From positions 1 to 64,000 of the forward strand of contig NZ_QGGH01000016.1 in assembly GCF_003148495.1 (NCBI RefSeq): 64,000 nucleotides of DNA, given 5' to 3'. A model generated the notes under the pieces. That model made no database searches. It was not told the DNA's origin and saw only the letters and a program-made list of their open reading frames with translations. This document shows positions 1 to 9,087 of the stretch, one piece after another (the first letter of the stretch is position 1; each line of letters opens with the position of its first letter). The position numbers and the translations under genes were made by a program. The DNA is from Mesorhizobium loti (GTDB taxonomy: Bacteria; Pseudomonadota; Alphaproteobacteria; Rhizobiales; Rhizobiaceae).

Positions 1-75
1 AACGGCCATCCGCAGAGCCAGATCGAGGAACTCATGCCCTGGCGATTCCGGAAAACGTCAAGCCCAAATCCATAG
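1..75 (+). pseudogene. IS66-family transposase (TnpC), C-terminal end only
   Basis: The open frame entering the window encodes a stretch beginning NGHPQSQIEELMPW and stops at TAG (73-75). This matches the usual C-terminus of IS66 TnpC proteins (N-x-HP-x-S-x-I-(D/E)-E-L-L-PW). Only the last 24 residues are in the window, so it cannot be told whether the element is intact to the left. Confidence 0.7.
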
Positions 76-95
76 GCGATCGGCAAGGCGCTTAC
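76..95. repeat. Probable terminal inverted repeat of the IS66-type element
   Basis: Immediately after the tnpC stop the sequence ends in AAGGCGCTTAC. Read inward from the outside this is GTAAGCG, the standard IS66-family tip. This places the element boundary near position 95. The left end lies outside the window, so the target duplication cannot be checked. Positions 96-350 hold nothing I recognise. Confidence 0.5.
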
Positions 96-350
96 TAACG
101 GAAGCGCCTTGGGCCGCAATAACGGACAAACCAATTGGACAGGTGTTGCCTAGGCGGTTACGCCGGCGCAGCTTGAGTATCCGCGAAACGGGATGGAGAG
201 GACCCGAAATCCTCGTCCCGAGCGATCTGACTATCAGCTTAAAAGTGCGGTTCTCAACTCTCTGGTAAGTTGCCTGAGCCAGCCCAATGTACGATAATCC
301 TCCTCGGGCAACTGCCTTTCGTCGAACAATTACTTCAGCTCCGCCCGTGA

Positions 351-1130
351 CTAGGTCAGCAAGTTCCGCCTTCGGAAGACGATATCGAGAGCCTCCAACC
401 AAGGCAGAGCGGCTCGCCTCTCGGCGAGGTGCTCCAGCCCCACTTTTGTGTAGGTACCTTCCGTCGCGATCCCGTCAGAAACGACCTCAAGTGGGACATC
501 CTGCCGCGCCAGCGCGTAGCCAGTCGCTCCCGCAACATTCCCTGCCACAATTAGCCGGGCATGGGCCGGCGTGAGCCCGCGCTCCAAGAACCAACCTTCA
601 AGCGTGGCGAGAAAACGGTACGTCCACCCAGCGAGGCAAGCACCGAACATCGCAAGTTCGAATTGATCTTCGGTATCGAACGTCACGACCTCACCTGCAT
701 AATTCAACACCGCGTCGAGGCCGTGAGACGCAGGAAAAACCGGAATAATGCCATCGTTGATCGTATCAATGTAGCTCGACGGCATGATGCGCACCACCGA
801 TATGCCTTTGCCCGTTGCTGCCCTCAATTCTGCGATGGTGACGCCGGCGACGGCCGAAATTAATACCTGCTCTGGACGCATAGCCAGACTGGGCAACGCA
901 TTGGCAAGCTGTTCGGGCCGCACCGCCAAAAGGATCCAGTCGGCTTTGGCGAACATGCTCGCATCATCCGCGGCTACCGTGCAGTCGTGGGTGGTGGCAA
1001 GCCGCTCTGCCTTAACTCGGCTATAGGGCGAGAGAAGAATTCGACCGCCAAACCCACCCCTTCGCAGGGCGGCAATTAAGTAGGCGGAGAAGTCGCCGGT
1101 TCCAATAAACCCAATTGTCGGCATGTTCAT
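351..1130 (-). CDS. Pyrroline-5-carboxylate reductase-like (ProC family) oxidoreductase
   Basis: This protein of about 259 residues starts with a Rossmann motif (IGFIGTGDFS) typical of ProC/F420-dependent NADP oxidoreductases. It continues with the central segment (LLAVRPEQL, then ISAVAGVTI) and the C-terminal helical dimer domain (GLTPAHARLIV, then EGTYTKVGLEHL) of the ProC fold. The ATG at 1130 is preferred because GGAG lies 7 bases upstream; a longer frame to 1265 would overlap the gntR gene. Family members reduce cyclic imines with NAD(P)H. Its place beside an importer and N-methyl amino acid genes suggests it reduces an imino intermediate of the same catabolic route, not housekeeping proline synthesis. 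Substrate unknown. Confidence 0.75.
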   Translation of the reverse strand: MNMPTIGFIGTGDFSAYLIAALRRGGFGGRILLSPYSRVKAERLATTHDCTVAADDASMFAKADWILLAVRPEQLANALPSLAMRPEQVLISAVAGVTIAELRAATGKGISVVRIMPSSYIDTINDGIIPVFPASHGLDAVLNYAGEVVTFDTEDQFELAMFGACLAGWTYRFLATLEGWFLERGLTPAHARLIVAGNVAGATGYALARQDVPLEVVSDGIATEGTYTKVGLEHLAERRAALPWLEALDIVFRRRNLLT

Positions 1131-1164
1131 ATGGTGACTCCAATATCGAATGCCGCCCGAGCTT

Positions 1165-1926
1165 TCAAAATTCCGACCGGTTTGCGCTAGCTGCCTCCAT
1201 GGCGTCGAGCCTGGATAACACCATCGCCAGATGGGACTTATGAACCGTCGCGACCAGACGTACATCCCGAAGCTCCAGGCTTCTTCGTATCACGCGCAGC
1301 TCATCGATAAGGTCTTCCACCTGCTGCCGAAAATCCATTTTCTCAAGAAGCAGGAACCAAAATCTAGCTGACTGGAAGAAAAGGATATCGTTGAAGTCCC
1401 TCAGAGGGCCATTGCTACTCAAGCCATGCAGAACTTTATGCAGTCGGATAATGATTTCGGCAAATTGCCTTTTATCCTTCATATCTAATAGATGTCGACA
1501 GGTTTGCTCCAAGTCTTGGATTTCGCAAAGGATATCGTCTGTCACGGGAAGAGGTGAAGACTCGGCCATAGCGTCCATCAATCGCATCCGAACGATGTAT
1601 ATATCGCGCATAGTGCTCAGATCGATCGATGTGACTTCAGTTCCGTTGCCGTGCTGGCTTACGATCAGACCGTCGTACTCCAGGCGTTGCAAGACTGTGC
1701 GAAGGGGGGTCCGACTGACACCAAATTCCGATGCGAGCTCCCTCTCATTGAGCCGGCTACCTGGCTGATAGTCGAGCAGGCATATTCGGCGCCGTAATTC
1801 GAGGTATATTTCCTGTTTGCTCATTTTTCCGGCGGGTTGCCTCTCGCCGTCCATAACCCCGTCTTTGTCTTCAGGAGCAGTCAAGGTGGTTTCGTTCGTT
1901 GGTACCAGGGAGCCGTGGCGTGTCAT
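1165..1926 (-). CDS. GntR-family (FCD/FadR subgroup) transcriptional regulator 1
   Basis: There is an N-terminal winged helix-turn-helix with the classic GntR signature (LNERELASEFGVSRTP, about residues 60-75), followed by an all-helical FCD effector domain to the C-terminus. FCD regulators bind small carboxylic or amino acids and usually repress neighbouring catabolic genes. It lies 44 bases downstream of the nadX-like gene on the same strand and 34 bases before the proC-like gene, so it is probably co-transcribed. The N-terminal 25-35 residues before the HTH are atypical; internal ATGs at 1854 or 1824 could be the true start. It has a close paralogue at 22429-23136. Likely targets are the divergent promoters around 5840-6060. 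Confidence 0.85.
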   Translation of the reverse strand: MTRHGSLVPTNETTLTAPEDKDGVMDGERQPAGKMSKQEIYLELRRRICLLDYQPGSRLNERELASEFGVSRTPLRTVLQRLEYDGLIVSQHGNGTEVTSIDLSTMRDIYIVRMRLMDAMAESSPLPVTDDILCEIQDLEQTCRHLLDMKDKRQFAEIIIRLHKVLHGLSSNGPLRDFNDILFFQSARFWFLLLEKMDFRQQVEDLIDELRVIRRSLELRDVRLVATVHKSHLAMVLSRLDAMEAASANRSEF

Positions 1927-1970
1927 CGCTAGCTTTCTCTAAGCTGCAGCAGGGTATGAACGGCATCGAG

Positions 1971-2792
1971 TCACGTTCCAACGCGCAAAATCGAGTTCAT
2001 TTGACGTAAGTACGCGATTACGCTCTGCGCGGTGATACGCCCTGTAGCCGGGTTCTCGTCGCTTGGGCGGTTCTGTATCGACATGGAAAAGTTCGAACTG
2101 TCGGATTCCACATCTACGTTGTGGGTGTTGAACATTAGACTAGGATCTGCCCAAATCTCCATCTGCGTTCGGTCCGGTCCGAGACCCGCCAGGCTTAGAG
2201 CAGCAGCGACATTCACGTTGGCGGGGAATTCCTTCGCCACGTCGCTCACGGTGCCTCTTAAAACGCAAACTGCTTCTTTAAGACTTTCCAAGTTCAACCC
2301 GTTGCGAACGACATAAGGTGCGGTTGCAAGGCTCCTTGGCGGTTTGCGGGTGCGGATCTTCACCTTGCGGATCTCACCAACTGCCGCGGCTTTGATGGCG
2401 TCGAGCCCAAGCATCGCCCCGGATGGGACCACAATTCGCCCTCCCATGCGGCGCGCCAACTCCACCAGATCTTCTCGACCGAGCAACTGGCTCGCTGACA
2501 TAGCTATCAGGGTCTTGCCGGCGCTCAGGACTGGCAGCGCGATAGCGTCGAACATCTGTGGCGGGAGACCCTCCAAAACTGTATCACACTCTCTAGCCAA
2601 ATCTTCAAACGAGAGGCAGGACACACGACTGTTCAAAGTGGCATTGAACTCTGCGGCCCGATTTTGGCTGCGGGCCGAGATAGCCACCAGTTCGCACCCA
2701 ACTATTTCCCCCCGATCCAATGCGCGTGCCACGGACGAGCCTATGGCGCCAATCCCAGCTATTCCAATTCTGACAGGAGTCCCGACCATCAA
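1971..2792 (-). CDS. L-aspartate dehydrogenase-like (NadX family) oxidoreductase
   Basis: The 273-residue protein has an N-terminal Rossmann fold (IGIAGIGAIGSSVA, about residues 7-20) and the substrate-domain organisation of aspartate dehydrogenases. That includes a conserved GAMLGLDAIKAA segment and a C-terminal NVNVAAALSLAGLG stretch. NadX-type enzymes interconvert oxaloacetate or iminoaspartate and aspartate with NAD(P)H. The start overlaps the 3' end of the ABC ATPase gene by 4 bases, a sign of translational coupling and of one operon with the importer. It probably acts on an amino or imino intermediate of the imported compound; the exact substrate is inferred. Confidence 0.75.
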   Translation of the reverse strand: MMVGTPVRIGIAGIGAIGSSVARALDRGEIVGCELVAISARSQNRAAEFNATLNSRVSCLSFEDLARECDTVLEGLPPQMFDAIALPVLSAGKTLIAMSASQLLGREDLVELARRMGGRIVVPSGAMLGLDAIKAAAVGEIRKVKIRTRKPPRSLATAPYVVRNGLNLESLKEAVCVLRGTVSDVAKEFPANVNVAAALSLAGLGPDRTQMEIWADPSLMFNTHNVDVESDSSNFSMSIQNRPSDENPATGRITAQSVIAYLRQMNSILRVGT

Positions 2793-3607
2793 TCTGCCGC
2801 TTTGACTGCGCTCAAAAATTGTTGCGTTCGTTTGCTTTTGGGATTGGAAAACAGTTCAGCAGGACTGTCTTGTTCTTCAATCTTTCCACCATAGAAAAAG
2901 CAGACGCGATCGGAAATATCACGAGCAAAACCCATTTGATGGGTCACCATAAGCATCGTCAGCCTGTGCTTGAACACCAAATCCTTAATCACATTCGTGA
3001 CTTCGCCAATTACCTCGGGATCAAGGGCCGAGGTAACTTCATCAAACAACATAACCTTGGGCCGCATCGCCAGGGCGCGGGCAATCGCCACGCGCTGTTG
3101 TTGGCCACCCGAAAGCCGGGAGGGATGTTGGTCCTTCTTGTCGATCATGCCAACCATCAGGAGAAGCTCTTCGGCACGTTCTCGAGCCTCGCGGCGCGAG
3201 AGACCCAACACTAAGACCGGCCCCTCCATACAGTTCTGTAGCGCCGTCATGTGGGGAAACAAGTTGAAATGCTGGAAGCACATTCCTATCGAGGAGCGTG
3301 CTTTTCGCAGGTACTTTGCATCTGCCCGCACCAGTACGCCGTTTTTTGGCATGTGGGTGAGGGGTTTGCCATCCACATAGATGACGCCGCCGTTGATCGT
3401 CTCAAGGGTCATCAGCATGCGCAGCACCGTCGTCTTGCCGGATCCCGACGGGCCAATGATGCTCACCATCTCACTTGGTGCGACGTCCAAGTTCAGGTTG
3501 TCCAGAACGATAAGGTCGCCATAGCTCTTACGGACCTTCATGAACCGTACCATCGGTATGTCTGGACCGACGAGCTCGAGGGGATATGACGAGAGATCTT
3601 CCATCAT
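2789..3607 (-). CDS. Polar amino acid/ectoine-type ABC transporter ATPase (EhuA-like)
   Basis: All ABC hallmarks are visible: Walker A GPSGSGKTT, Q-loop region (GMCFQHFNLFPHMT), signature LSGGQQQR, Walker B VMLFDEVTSALDPE and the H-loop (VTHQM). The size and sequence fit the GlnQ/HisP/EhuA group, which energises uptake of polar amino acids and related solutes. It overlaps the upstream permease by 4 bases and the downstream nadX-like gene by 4 bases, so it is translationally coupled. With the two permeases and the binding protein it makes a complete importer. Confidence 0.9.
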   Translation of the reverse strand: MMEDLSSYPLELVGPDIPMVRFMKVRKSYGDLIVLDNLNLDVAPSEMVSIIGPSGSGKTTVLRMLMTLETINGGVIYVDGKPLTHMPKNGVLVRADAKYLRKARSSIGMCFQHFNLFPHMTALQNCMEGPVLVLGLSRREARERAEELLLMVGMIDKKDQHPSRLSGGQQQRVAIARALAMRPKVMLFDEVTSALDPEVIGEVTNVIKDLVFKHRLTMLMVTHQMGFARDISDRVCFFYGGKIEEQDSPAELFSNPKSKRTQQFLSAVKAAD

Positions 3608-4269
3608 TGCATTCCTAACTTACGGCGAACGGTCGCTTCAAACCAACGAATGGCGCGCGCGGCGGTCAGTGAGATAACCAGGAAGATAACGCCCACCATC
3701 GTGTAAGGCTCAAGGTAGCGATAGTTTTGCCCGCCTACGGCGTTTGCTGCCTGCATCAATTCGGCAACACCAATTACAGATAGCATAGGCGTATCTTTGA
3801 AAATGCTGACCAAGTAGTTTCCCATCCCAGCAATTGAAGGGGGAAGAGCTTGCGGCAAAACAATACGCCTATAGGTCTGCATCGTCGTTAGATTGATGGC
3901 CGTGCATGCTTCCCATTGCCCCTTCGGGACCGACTCAATGCCACCCCGATAAACTTCAGAGAGATAGGCAGCATAGTGCAGGCCGATGGCGATCATGCCT
4001 GCCACCCAAGGGCTCAGAAAAATCCCGTATTCTGGCCCGACGTAATACACAAAGAAGATCTGCAGGACGAGGGGAGTTGAGCGGATGAACTCGACGATTT
4101 CCCGGGTAATATACGTCAAAATACGCAACGGTGTTCGCTGAGCAAGTGCAAACAAGAGACCAATGACAACGGCAATGGCGTATCCCATGCCCGCAGCCAG
4201 AAGAGTATTGCCCGTAGCCCAAAGCATCTTGGGCAGGATTTCGGCTGTGAATGCGAAGTCCCACTGCAT
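3604..4269 (-). CDS. ABC transporter permease (EhuD-like)
   Basis: This 221-residue membrane protein has about five transmembrane segments. It carries the His/Glu/Gln-family permease EAA loop (YRGGIESVPKGQWEAC, then RIVLPQALPPSIAG) that docks on the ATPase. It is one of two homologous permeases in the operon, which matches the heteromeric arrangement of EhuC/EhuD-type importers. Only 3 bases separate it from the preceding permease gene and 4 bases overlap the ATPase gene. Confidence 0.88.
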   Translation of the reverse strand: MQWDFAFTAEILPKMLWATGNTLLAAGMGYAIAVVIGLLFALAQRTPLRILTYITREIVEFIRSTPLVLQIFFVYYVGPEYGIFLSPWVAGMIAIGLHYAAYLSEVYRGGIESVPKGQWEACTAINLTTMQTYRRIVLPQALPPSIAGMGNYLVSIFKDTPMLSVIGVAELMQAANAVGGQNYRYLEPYTMVGVIFLVISLTAARAIRWFEATVRRKLGMQ

Positions 4270-4272
4270 CGC

Positions 4273-4938
4273 TCAAGCCCTTCCTATCCGCCGAGCCATG
4301 ATGCGCTCGGTCCAGCGCATGCAAGGCGTGATGAGAAATCGAGAGAAGACGTAGTAGATGATCAGGGCTGTTCCAAAAGTCCACGTAGAGAGATAAGTTG
4401 AACTGTTCAGCTGACGCGCCTCAAACATAAGATCAGGAACTGCTATCAGCGCCACCAGCGCGGTGCTTTTGAGCAGCTCGACCACCAAGTTTCCCCAGGC
4501 CGGCAGCATAATTACAAAGGCCTGCGGGATGATAATCTTTCGCATTTGTTGGGCTGGCGACATCGACAATGCGTAAGATGCCTCCCACTGACCGCGCGGC
4601 ACCGACTGTATGGCGCCCCGAACCAGCTCGGCGCCGTAGGCGCCAAGGTTCAGGCCGACTGCAAGAAATCCGGTAAGAAAATTATCCAATGTGATGCCAA
4701 ACAGCGGCAACACGTAAAACAACCAAAAAAGCTGGACCAGCAGTGAGGTGCCGCGAAAAAACTCGACGTAGCCTACTGCGGCTCTCCTCACAACCGGGTT
4801 TGAAGACAGCATCATCAGGCCGAAGAGGTTGGCCACTAATACGGCCAGCCCCAAGGAGCAAAGGAATTGGATGGCGGTCACGAGCGCGCCGTCTACAAAC
4901 CGGCTACCATAATCCGCAAGGAACGAGGTGTATGTCAT
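4273..4938 (-). CDS. ABC transporter permease (EhuC-like)
   Basis: This is a second permease of the polar amino acid family, about 221 residues, with several hydrophobic helices and the EAA loop (ELVRGAIQSVPRGQWEAS, then KIIIPQAFVIMLP). I take ATG at 4938 (MTYTSFL); a TTG at 4956 would add six residues. It sits between the binding-protein gene and the other permease. Together with them it should form the membrane channel for a small zwitterionic solute. Confidence 0.85.
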   Translation of the reverse strand: MTYTSFLADYGSRFVDGALVTAIQFLCSLGLAVLVANLFGLMMLSSNPVVRRAAVGYVEFFRGTSLLVQLFWLFYVLPLFGITLDNFLTGFLAVGLNLGAYGAELVRGAIQSVPRGQWEASYALSMSPAQQMRKIIIPQAFVIMLPAWGNLVVELLKSTALVALIAVPDLMFEARQLNSSTYLSTWTFGTALIIYYVFSRFLITPCMRWTERIMARRIGRA

Positions 4939-4998
4939 AGGAGCTCGCTTCGGCAATGCTGACGAGCTGCCTCACGCAGCTCGCCAGCCAACTCATTG

Positions 4999-5838
4999 TT
5001 ACCGATTGGCGCAGATCCATTCGCTTTTTGCATCGCCCGGAAGCTGAGCTTTCGTGTATTGAAACTTCCCGACTGCCTCAAGCATTTCCGGCGAACCGAG
5101 GTACTTTGCCTGGGCCTCGTTGTACGCCTTCAGAAAGTCCTTGTCCTCAGGCTTGAATGCAATCGCTACCCAATTATTCGTCCAATCGGGTAGAGCGGCC
5201 GGGTCAGTCACTTCGATTTCGTCGGATGCGCTAGCGGCCAGATTTTTGGCGTCGAAATAGTTACTAGCTCCGGCGTCCGCTCGGCCCGCGCGAACGGCAG
5301 CAAGCAGTTCAGTGGGGCCTGGCACCTGCATAATTTTGCTTTCAGGGACTCCTTCCTTAAGGGCCTCGTCAACATTGACGTAGCCGGACACAGTCACCAT
5401 CGTTGCGTCCTTCTCCTTAATGTCCTTATAGTTCTGAATCCCCTTCGGGTTGCCTTTTTTGACAATAAACGCGTTGCCAAATTTCCCCATTGGTTCGGCA
5501 AAAGCGACGTTCTTGCAACGCTTGCCGGTGATGTACATTCCGCCGGTGATAATGTCGAAGCGCCCTGCCTGAAGCCCCGGTATCAAGCCACCCCAATCGG
5601 TCACGACCGGCTCGATATTAGTGTACCCCATAGACTTTAGGACGCCGACCGCCAGTGCGTTCGCGAATCCCAGCGGTTCGTTTTTATCCCCCGGATAAGC
5701 CCATGGGATTTCATGAGCGAAACCAATGCGTATTGGTTTTCCCGCTTTAGCGCTGTCCGTCAGTCCGTCAGCTTGAGCGACGCCGATAAATAGAGCAGCA
5801 GTCGCGGCGATTGCAGCCAAGATAGCTTTCATTTTCAT
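4999..5838 (-). CDS. Periplasmic solute-binding protein, ectoine/hydroxyectoine type (EhuB-like)
   Basis: The 279-residue protein has a clear Sec signal peptide (cleavage near AQA-DG, about residue 23) and the family 3 solute-binding fold. The segment IITGGMYITGKRCKNVAFAE closely resembles the diagnostic EhuB region. It is the first gene of the minus-strand importer operon, with GAGGG upstream of the ATG at 5838. EhuB proteins bind ectoine or hydroxyectoine. The catabolic partners here (sarcosine oxidase, amidase) differ from standard ectoine-degradation operons, so the real ligand may be another small zwitterion or cyclic amidine. Confidence 0.85.
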   Translation of the reverse strand: MKMKAILAAIAATAALFIGVAQADGLTDSAKAGKPIRIGFAHEIPWAYPGDKNEPLGFANALAVGVLKSMGYTNIEPVVTDWGGLIPGLQAGRFDIITGGMYITGKRCKNVAFAEPMGKFGNAFIVKKGNPKGIQNYKDIKEKDATMVTVSGYVNVDEALKEGVPESKIMQVPGPTELLAAVRAGRADAGASNYFDAKNLAASASDEIEVTDPAALPDWTNNWVAIAFKPEDKDFLKAYNEAQAKYLGSPEMLEAVGKFQYTKAQLPGDAKSEWICANR

Positions 5839-5876
5839 CCGTTCCCTCTGTTTTTGGGTTTATGCAAAATTGCCTG

Positions 5877-6016
5877 AGAGGTATACCATTGTCCCAGAGG
5901 GGCCGCAAGGGGATGTTCCTGCTCGTCGCAATTTTCCGCTAAATTGGGGCCTATTGCGTCGACCCTAGAAAATTGCCCTTGTCATTTTTCTCGAGTGGCG
6001 GTACCAGAGGTATACC
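5877..6016. promoter_or_regulatory. Divergent promoter region with repeated AGAGGTATACC element
   Basis: The 220-base gap between the importer operon (minus) and the M24 gene (plus) carries two copies of AGAGGTATACC, at 5877-5887 and 6006-6016. Each contains the perfect 8-base palindrome GGTATACC. They are 129 bases apart, one nearer each divergent start. This is a plausible operator pair for the linked GntR/FCD regulator. The assignment to that regulator is inference; GT and AC half-sites fit the family, though the usual spacing is three bases. Confidence 0.5.
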
Positions 6017-6059
6017 TATCTGCAATGTTGCAAACTGGATACAGCACCTGAGGGCGTCC

Positions 6060-7217
6060 ATGACCTACCTTTCACCCTTTCCAAAAGATGAGCTTGATCG
6101 TCGCATATCGAACGCGCGTAAGGCGCTCACAGAGAACAACCTTGATGGCATCTTGATTGCCGTTCCTGAGAACATTTATTATCTCACCGGGCTTGATCAC
6201 TGGGGATTCTTCGCGGCGCATGTGCTCGTTCTGAATCAAAGTGGAGAAATGGGCCTCTGCTGCCGCGCGATGGAGCAGATAACGGTAGAGAACCAGGTCC
6301 GGAACGCCCGGTTCTACGGGCACAAGGATCACGAAGAGCTTTCAGACTACGTCCATCAGGCCATCAAAGACCTGGGTCTGTCGGGTGGCCGCGTCGGGAT
6401 CGAAAAGCGTAGCCTTTTCCTTACAGCGCGACACGCTGAGCGCATTCAAGACGACCGTTCCGGCGTAAGTTGGGTGGACGCTTCCGGGATTCTTGACGAC
6501 CTACGTCTTGTGAAGTCCCCGCTCGAAATGGAATACACACGGAAAGCGGCCCACGCCGTTGATCTAGGTACATTGGCTGCGGTCGACGCGGTGCGCGACG
6601 GCGCAACCGACTACGAAGTTGCCGCGGCTTGTCACAGCAAGATGATCTTAGAGGGAAGCGAGTATCCCGGTTTTGGCCCATTCATTCGTCCGACTAGTCG
6701 GCTAGGTGAAGAACATACCACCTGGCGTGGCGAGGTGTTCCGAAACGGCGATGCAGTTTTCCTTGAAACCTGCGCTTCATATCGCAAGTACCAATCTCCG
6801 ATGGGCCGGCTTGTCTATGTCGGTAGCGCGCCGAAGGGTGTCGAGGAGTCTGCCGAGCTTGCAATTCGCGGCATGAAGGCAATTTGCGAAGCCCTTCGGC
6901 CGGGCGCGAAAGCAGGTGATGCCTATGAGGCCTGGCACGAAGTGGCAGCGAGCGCGGGCCTCGTCGACTACCACCGTCATCACTGCGGCTACCTCGTCGG
7001 GATTGGCTTTCCTCCGAGCTGGACAGGCGGCTCCATGGTCACCAGCCTTTTCCCGAAGTCGACCCGTAAGATAGAAGTCGGCATGGTCGTCCATGCACAT
7101 TCCTGGTTCACCAACACGAAAGTCGCGGACTATTTCATTTCCAACACTGTGATGGTGACCGAGAACGGTGGGGAGATCCTCACAAACAAAACACCCGAAA
7201 CTCTGATCATTCGCTGA
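6060..7217 (+). CDS. M24-family hydrolase, creatinase / ectoine-hydrolase (DoeA/EutD)-like
   Basis: The 385-residue protein has the two-domain creatinase/prolidase layout: an N-terminal creatinase-N domain (about residues 10-145) and a C-terminal pita-bread domain. The metal-binding Asp/His/Glu set of aminopeptidases is not recognisable: the second-Asp region reads LETCASYRKYQSPMGR. That is expected for metal-independent members such as creatinase and ectoine hydrolase (DoeA/EutD). A His-rich stretch (YHRHHCGYLVGIGF) is preserved. ATG 6060 is chosen over an upstream frame from 5973 because GAGGG lies just before it. As first gene of the plus-strand operon opposite an EhuB-type importer, it probably performs the first hydrolytic step on the imported compound. 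Confidence 0.8.
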   Translation: MTYLSPFPKDELDRRISNARKALTENNLDGILIAVPENIYYLTGLDHWGFFAAHVLVLNQSGEMGLCCRAMEQITVENQVRNARFYGHKDHEELSDYVHQAIKDLGLSGGRVGIEKRSLFLTARHAERIQDDRSGVSWVDASGILDDLRLVKSPLEMEYTRKAAHAVDLGTLAAVDAVRDGATDYEVAAACHSKMILEGSEYPGFGPFIRPTSRLGEEHTTWRGEVFRNGDAVFLETCASYRKYQSPMGRLVYVGSAPKGVEESAELAIRGMKAICEALRPGAKAGDAYEAWHEVAASAGLVDYHRHHCGYLVGIGFPPSWTGGSMVTSLFPKSTRKIEVGMVVHAHSWFTNTKVADYFISNTVMVTENGGEILTNKTPETLIIR

Positions 7218-7287
7218 TTACCATGGGCCGTCACTGGCGACCCTAGTTGCGCAGAACGCTCTTCGCGATCGTTGTTCGAGGATTCTC

Positions 7288-7503
7288 ATGCAGAAACTCA
7301 CAAAAGCTACGCTAACCGGCATATGCACCCAGATGGCATCGCATTGTTGGTCAGACGACGAAATAAACGAATTGGTCGATCCCCAACTGGGGATCATCAC
7401 CGGGTTTCAGGATCTCCTGAATGAGCTTGAGCAGCTGAGGAAAATCGACTTGGGGACCACGCCACCGGCTATGAGCGTCCAAGGTGCAGACAGGCATGAG
7501 TAA
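7288..7503 (+). CDS. Small AtzG/GatC-like amidase partner
   Basis: This 71-residue protein has a weakly amphipathic C-terminal half (FQDLLNELEQLRKIDLGTTPPA). It resembles the small subunits (AtzG, GatC-like) that wrap around GatA-fold amidases. Its stop codon overlaps the amidase start by 8 bases, so the two are translationally coupled. Sequence similarity is thin; position and length carry most of the weight. Confidence 0.55.
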   Translation: MQKLTKATLTGICTQMASHCWSDDEINELVDPQLGIITGFQDLLNELEQLRKIDLGTTPPAMSVQGADRHE

Positions 7504-8902
7504 CGATATCGCATTTCAGAGCGTCAAGACCCTGAGGTCGATGCTTCAGCGCGGTGAGGTAACCCCGGTCGAGCTTGTGGATACATTCGCCGAGAGGATC
7601 GAACGACACAATCCACAATCAAAGGCTTTCATCACGACGACGATTGATACTGCGCGAGAAAAGGCGTCGCGGCTCACGCGTGATGATTTGACCGGCTCCT
7701 CGTTCGCCGGAATTCCCTATGCCTCGAAGGATTTGTTCGACGTGCAGGGTGTTCGAACGTCCGCCGGGTCGCGGGTCTTCCACGACAGGATTGCCAAAAA
7801 GGATGCGTTTGCAATCGCCAAGTTGCGGGCAGCCCAGGCGCTTAGTCTTGGCAAGACGAACCTGCATGAATTCGCATACGGCGCAACGGGCGAAAACGAG
7901 GTTTATGGGACAGCCGTCAACGCTTACGATCCGACGCGTCTCGCGGGTGGCTCGTCGAGCGGCTCCGCGGCCGCGGTGGCTTTTGGTCTCGTGCCGGCAG
8001 CACTTGGAACGGACACCGGTGGCTCCGTCCGAGCGCCCGCTGCGTTGAACGGGCTTGTCGGCTTTAAGCCTACGATCGGGCGGGTCCCCACTTCGGGGGT
8101 GGTGCCGTATTGCTGGACGCTGGATCACGTCGGGTTGATGACGCGCACGATTGCGGACTGCGCCGATCTGCTGAGCATCGTGTCGGGCTACGATCCCAGC
8201 GATCCCGCTTCAGTCAATCGGCCCGTTGAAAATTACCCTGAAGCGCTTGATCAGGACGTCTCAGGATTGCGCGTCGGTATTCCGACCAACTTCTACTACG
8301 AGCGTGCTGACGACGAAATCCTGGAGGCGATTGAACGTGTAAAAGAGTATCTTGTCGCAAACGGCGCAAAGCTTGTGCCGGTGACATTTCCGGATATGGA
8401 ACATAGCCGTACAGTCTCGCTCACCGTGCAGATGCCTGAAGCGCTCAGCGCGCATTCCGCTTATTTGCAGGAGCGCGGCGACCTTTATTCCGCGGATTTC
8501 CGTGCTGGTTTGGCGTTGGGACAGTGCATTCTGGCGGAGCACTATGTCAAAGCGAAGCGGTTCATCGAGATCTACCGACAGCAGACGAATAGGCTTTTTG
8601 ACCAAGTCGATCTGATCCTTACCCCGGCGACGCCCGAAATCGCCCAGAAAGTGGGCACCGTCAAGGTGACACGAAACGGGGTAAACGAAGCGATCGGCAA
8701 CGCGATCACCCGGTTCACGACATTCTTCAATATGACCGGTCACCCGGCGCTGACAATGCCATGCGCGATGCATACGCAGGGTCTCCCGATCGCACTGCAA
8801 TTGGTGGGCCCGTATTTTGACGAGATGACTGTCTTGCGTGCCGCACACGCAATTGAGCGAAGCGACCAGTTCTCAATTCCGCTACCGAAAGTAGACGCCT
8901 GA
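7496..8902 (+). CDS. Amidase-signature (GatA/AtzE-like) hydrolase
   Basis: The 468-residue amidase has the complete Ser-cisSer-Lys triad: Lys in YASKDLF, the glycine/serine-rich core GGSSSGSAAAVAFG with the cis-Ser, and the nucleophile Ser in GTDTGGSVRAPAA. Members hydrolyse amides, biuret/carbamoyl derivatives or glutaminyl groups. The small preceding protein recalls the AtzE-AtzG pair, 1-carboxybiuret hydrolase. I take ATG 7496 (MSNDIAF). In this operon it may remove an amide or ureido group released by the M24 enzyme. Substrate not deducible. Confidence 0.85.
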   Translation: MSNDIAFQSVKTLRSMLQRGEVTPVELVDTFAERIERHNPQSKAFITTTIDTAREKASRLTRDDLTGSSFAGIPYASKDLFDVQGVRTSAGSRVFHDRIAKKDAFAIAKLRAAQALSLGKTNLHEFAYGATGENEVYGTAVNAYDPTRLAGGSSSGSAAAVAFGLVPAALGTDTGGSVRAPAALNGLVGFKPTIGRVPTSGVVPYCWTLDHVGLMTRTIADCADLLSIVSGYDPSDPASVNRPVENYPEALDQDVSGLRVGIPTNFYYERADDEILEAIERVKEYLVANGAKLVPVTFPDMEHSRTVSLTVQMPEALSAHSAYLQERGDLYSADFRAGLALGQCILAEHYVKAKRFIEIYRQQTNRLFDQVDLILTPATPEIAQKVGTVKVTRNGVNEAIGNAITRFTTFFNMTGHPALTMPCAMHTQGLPIALQLVGPYFDEMTVLRAAHAIERSDQFSIPLPKVDA

Positions 8903-9087
8903 AATGGCACATACGTCCCCAAGATATGCCTTCTCACGACGTTTTGCCGAACCTGGAAGGGCGGCGCGGATGCGTATCGCATCGCGTGTGATTGGACCCC
9001 GCTTTGACCAAACGACGGTATTGGCATCGCTCCTGCAAGCGAGCAAAGCGCCCATTTCCCGGCCGCGCTCCTAGAGGGAGAAATTTG

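Noticed and set aside
7219..7260. TGGCGACCCTAGTTGC as a sigma-54 promoter before the amidase genes
   Set aside because: Spacing between GG and GC is one base too long.
9018..9034. Sigma-54-like TGGCATCGCTCCTGCAA upstream of soxB
   Set aside because: Both half-elements deviate from consensus and there is no NifA-type site upstream.
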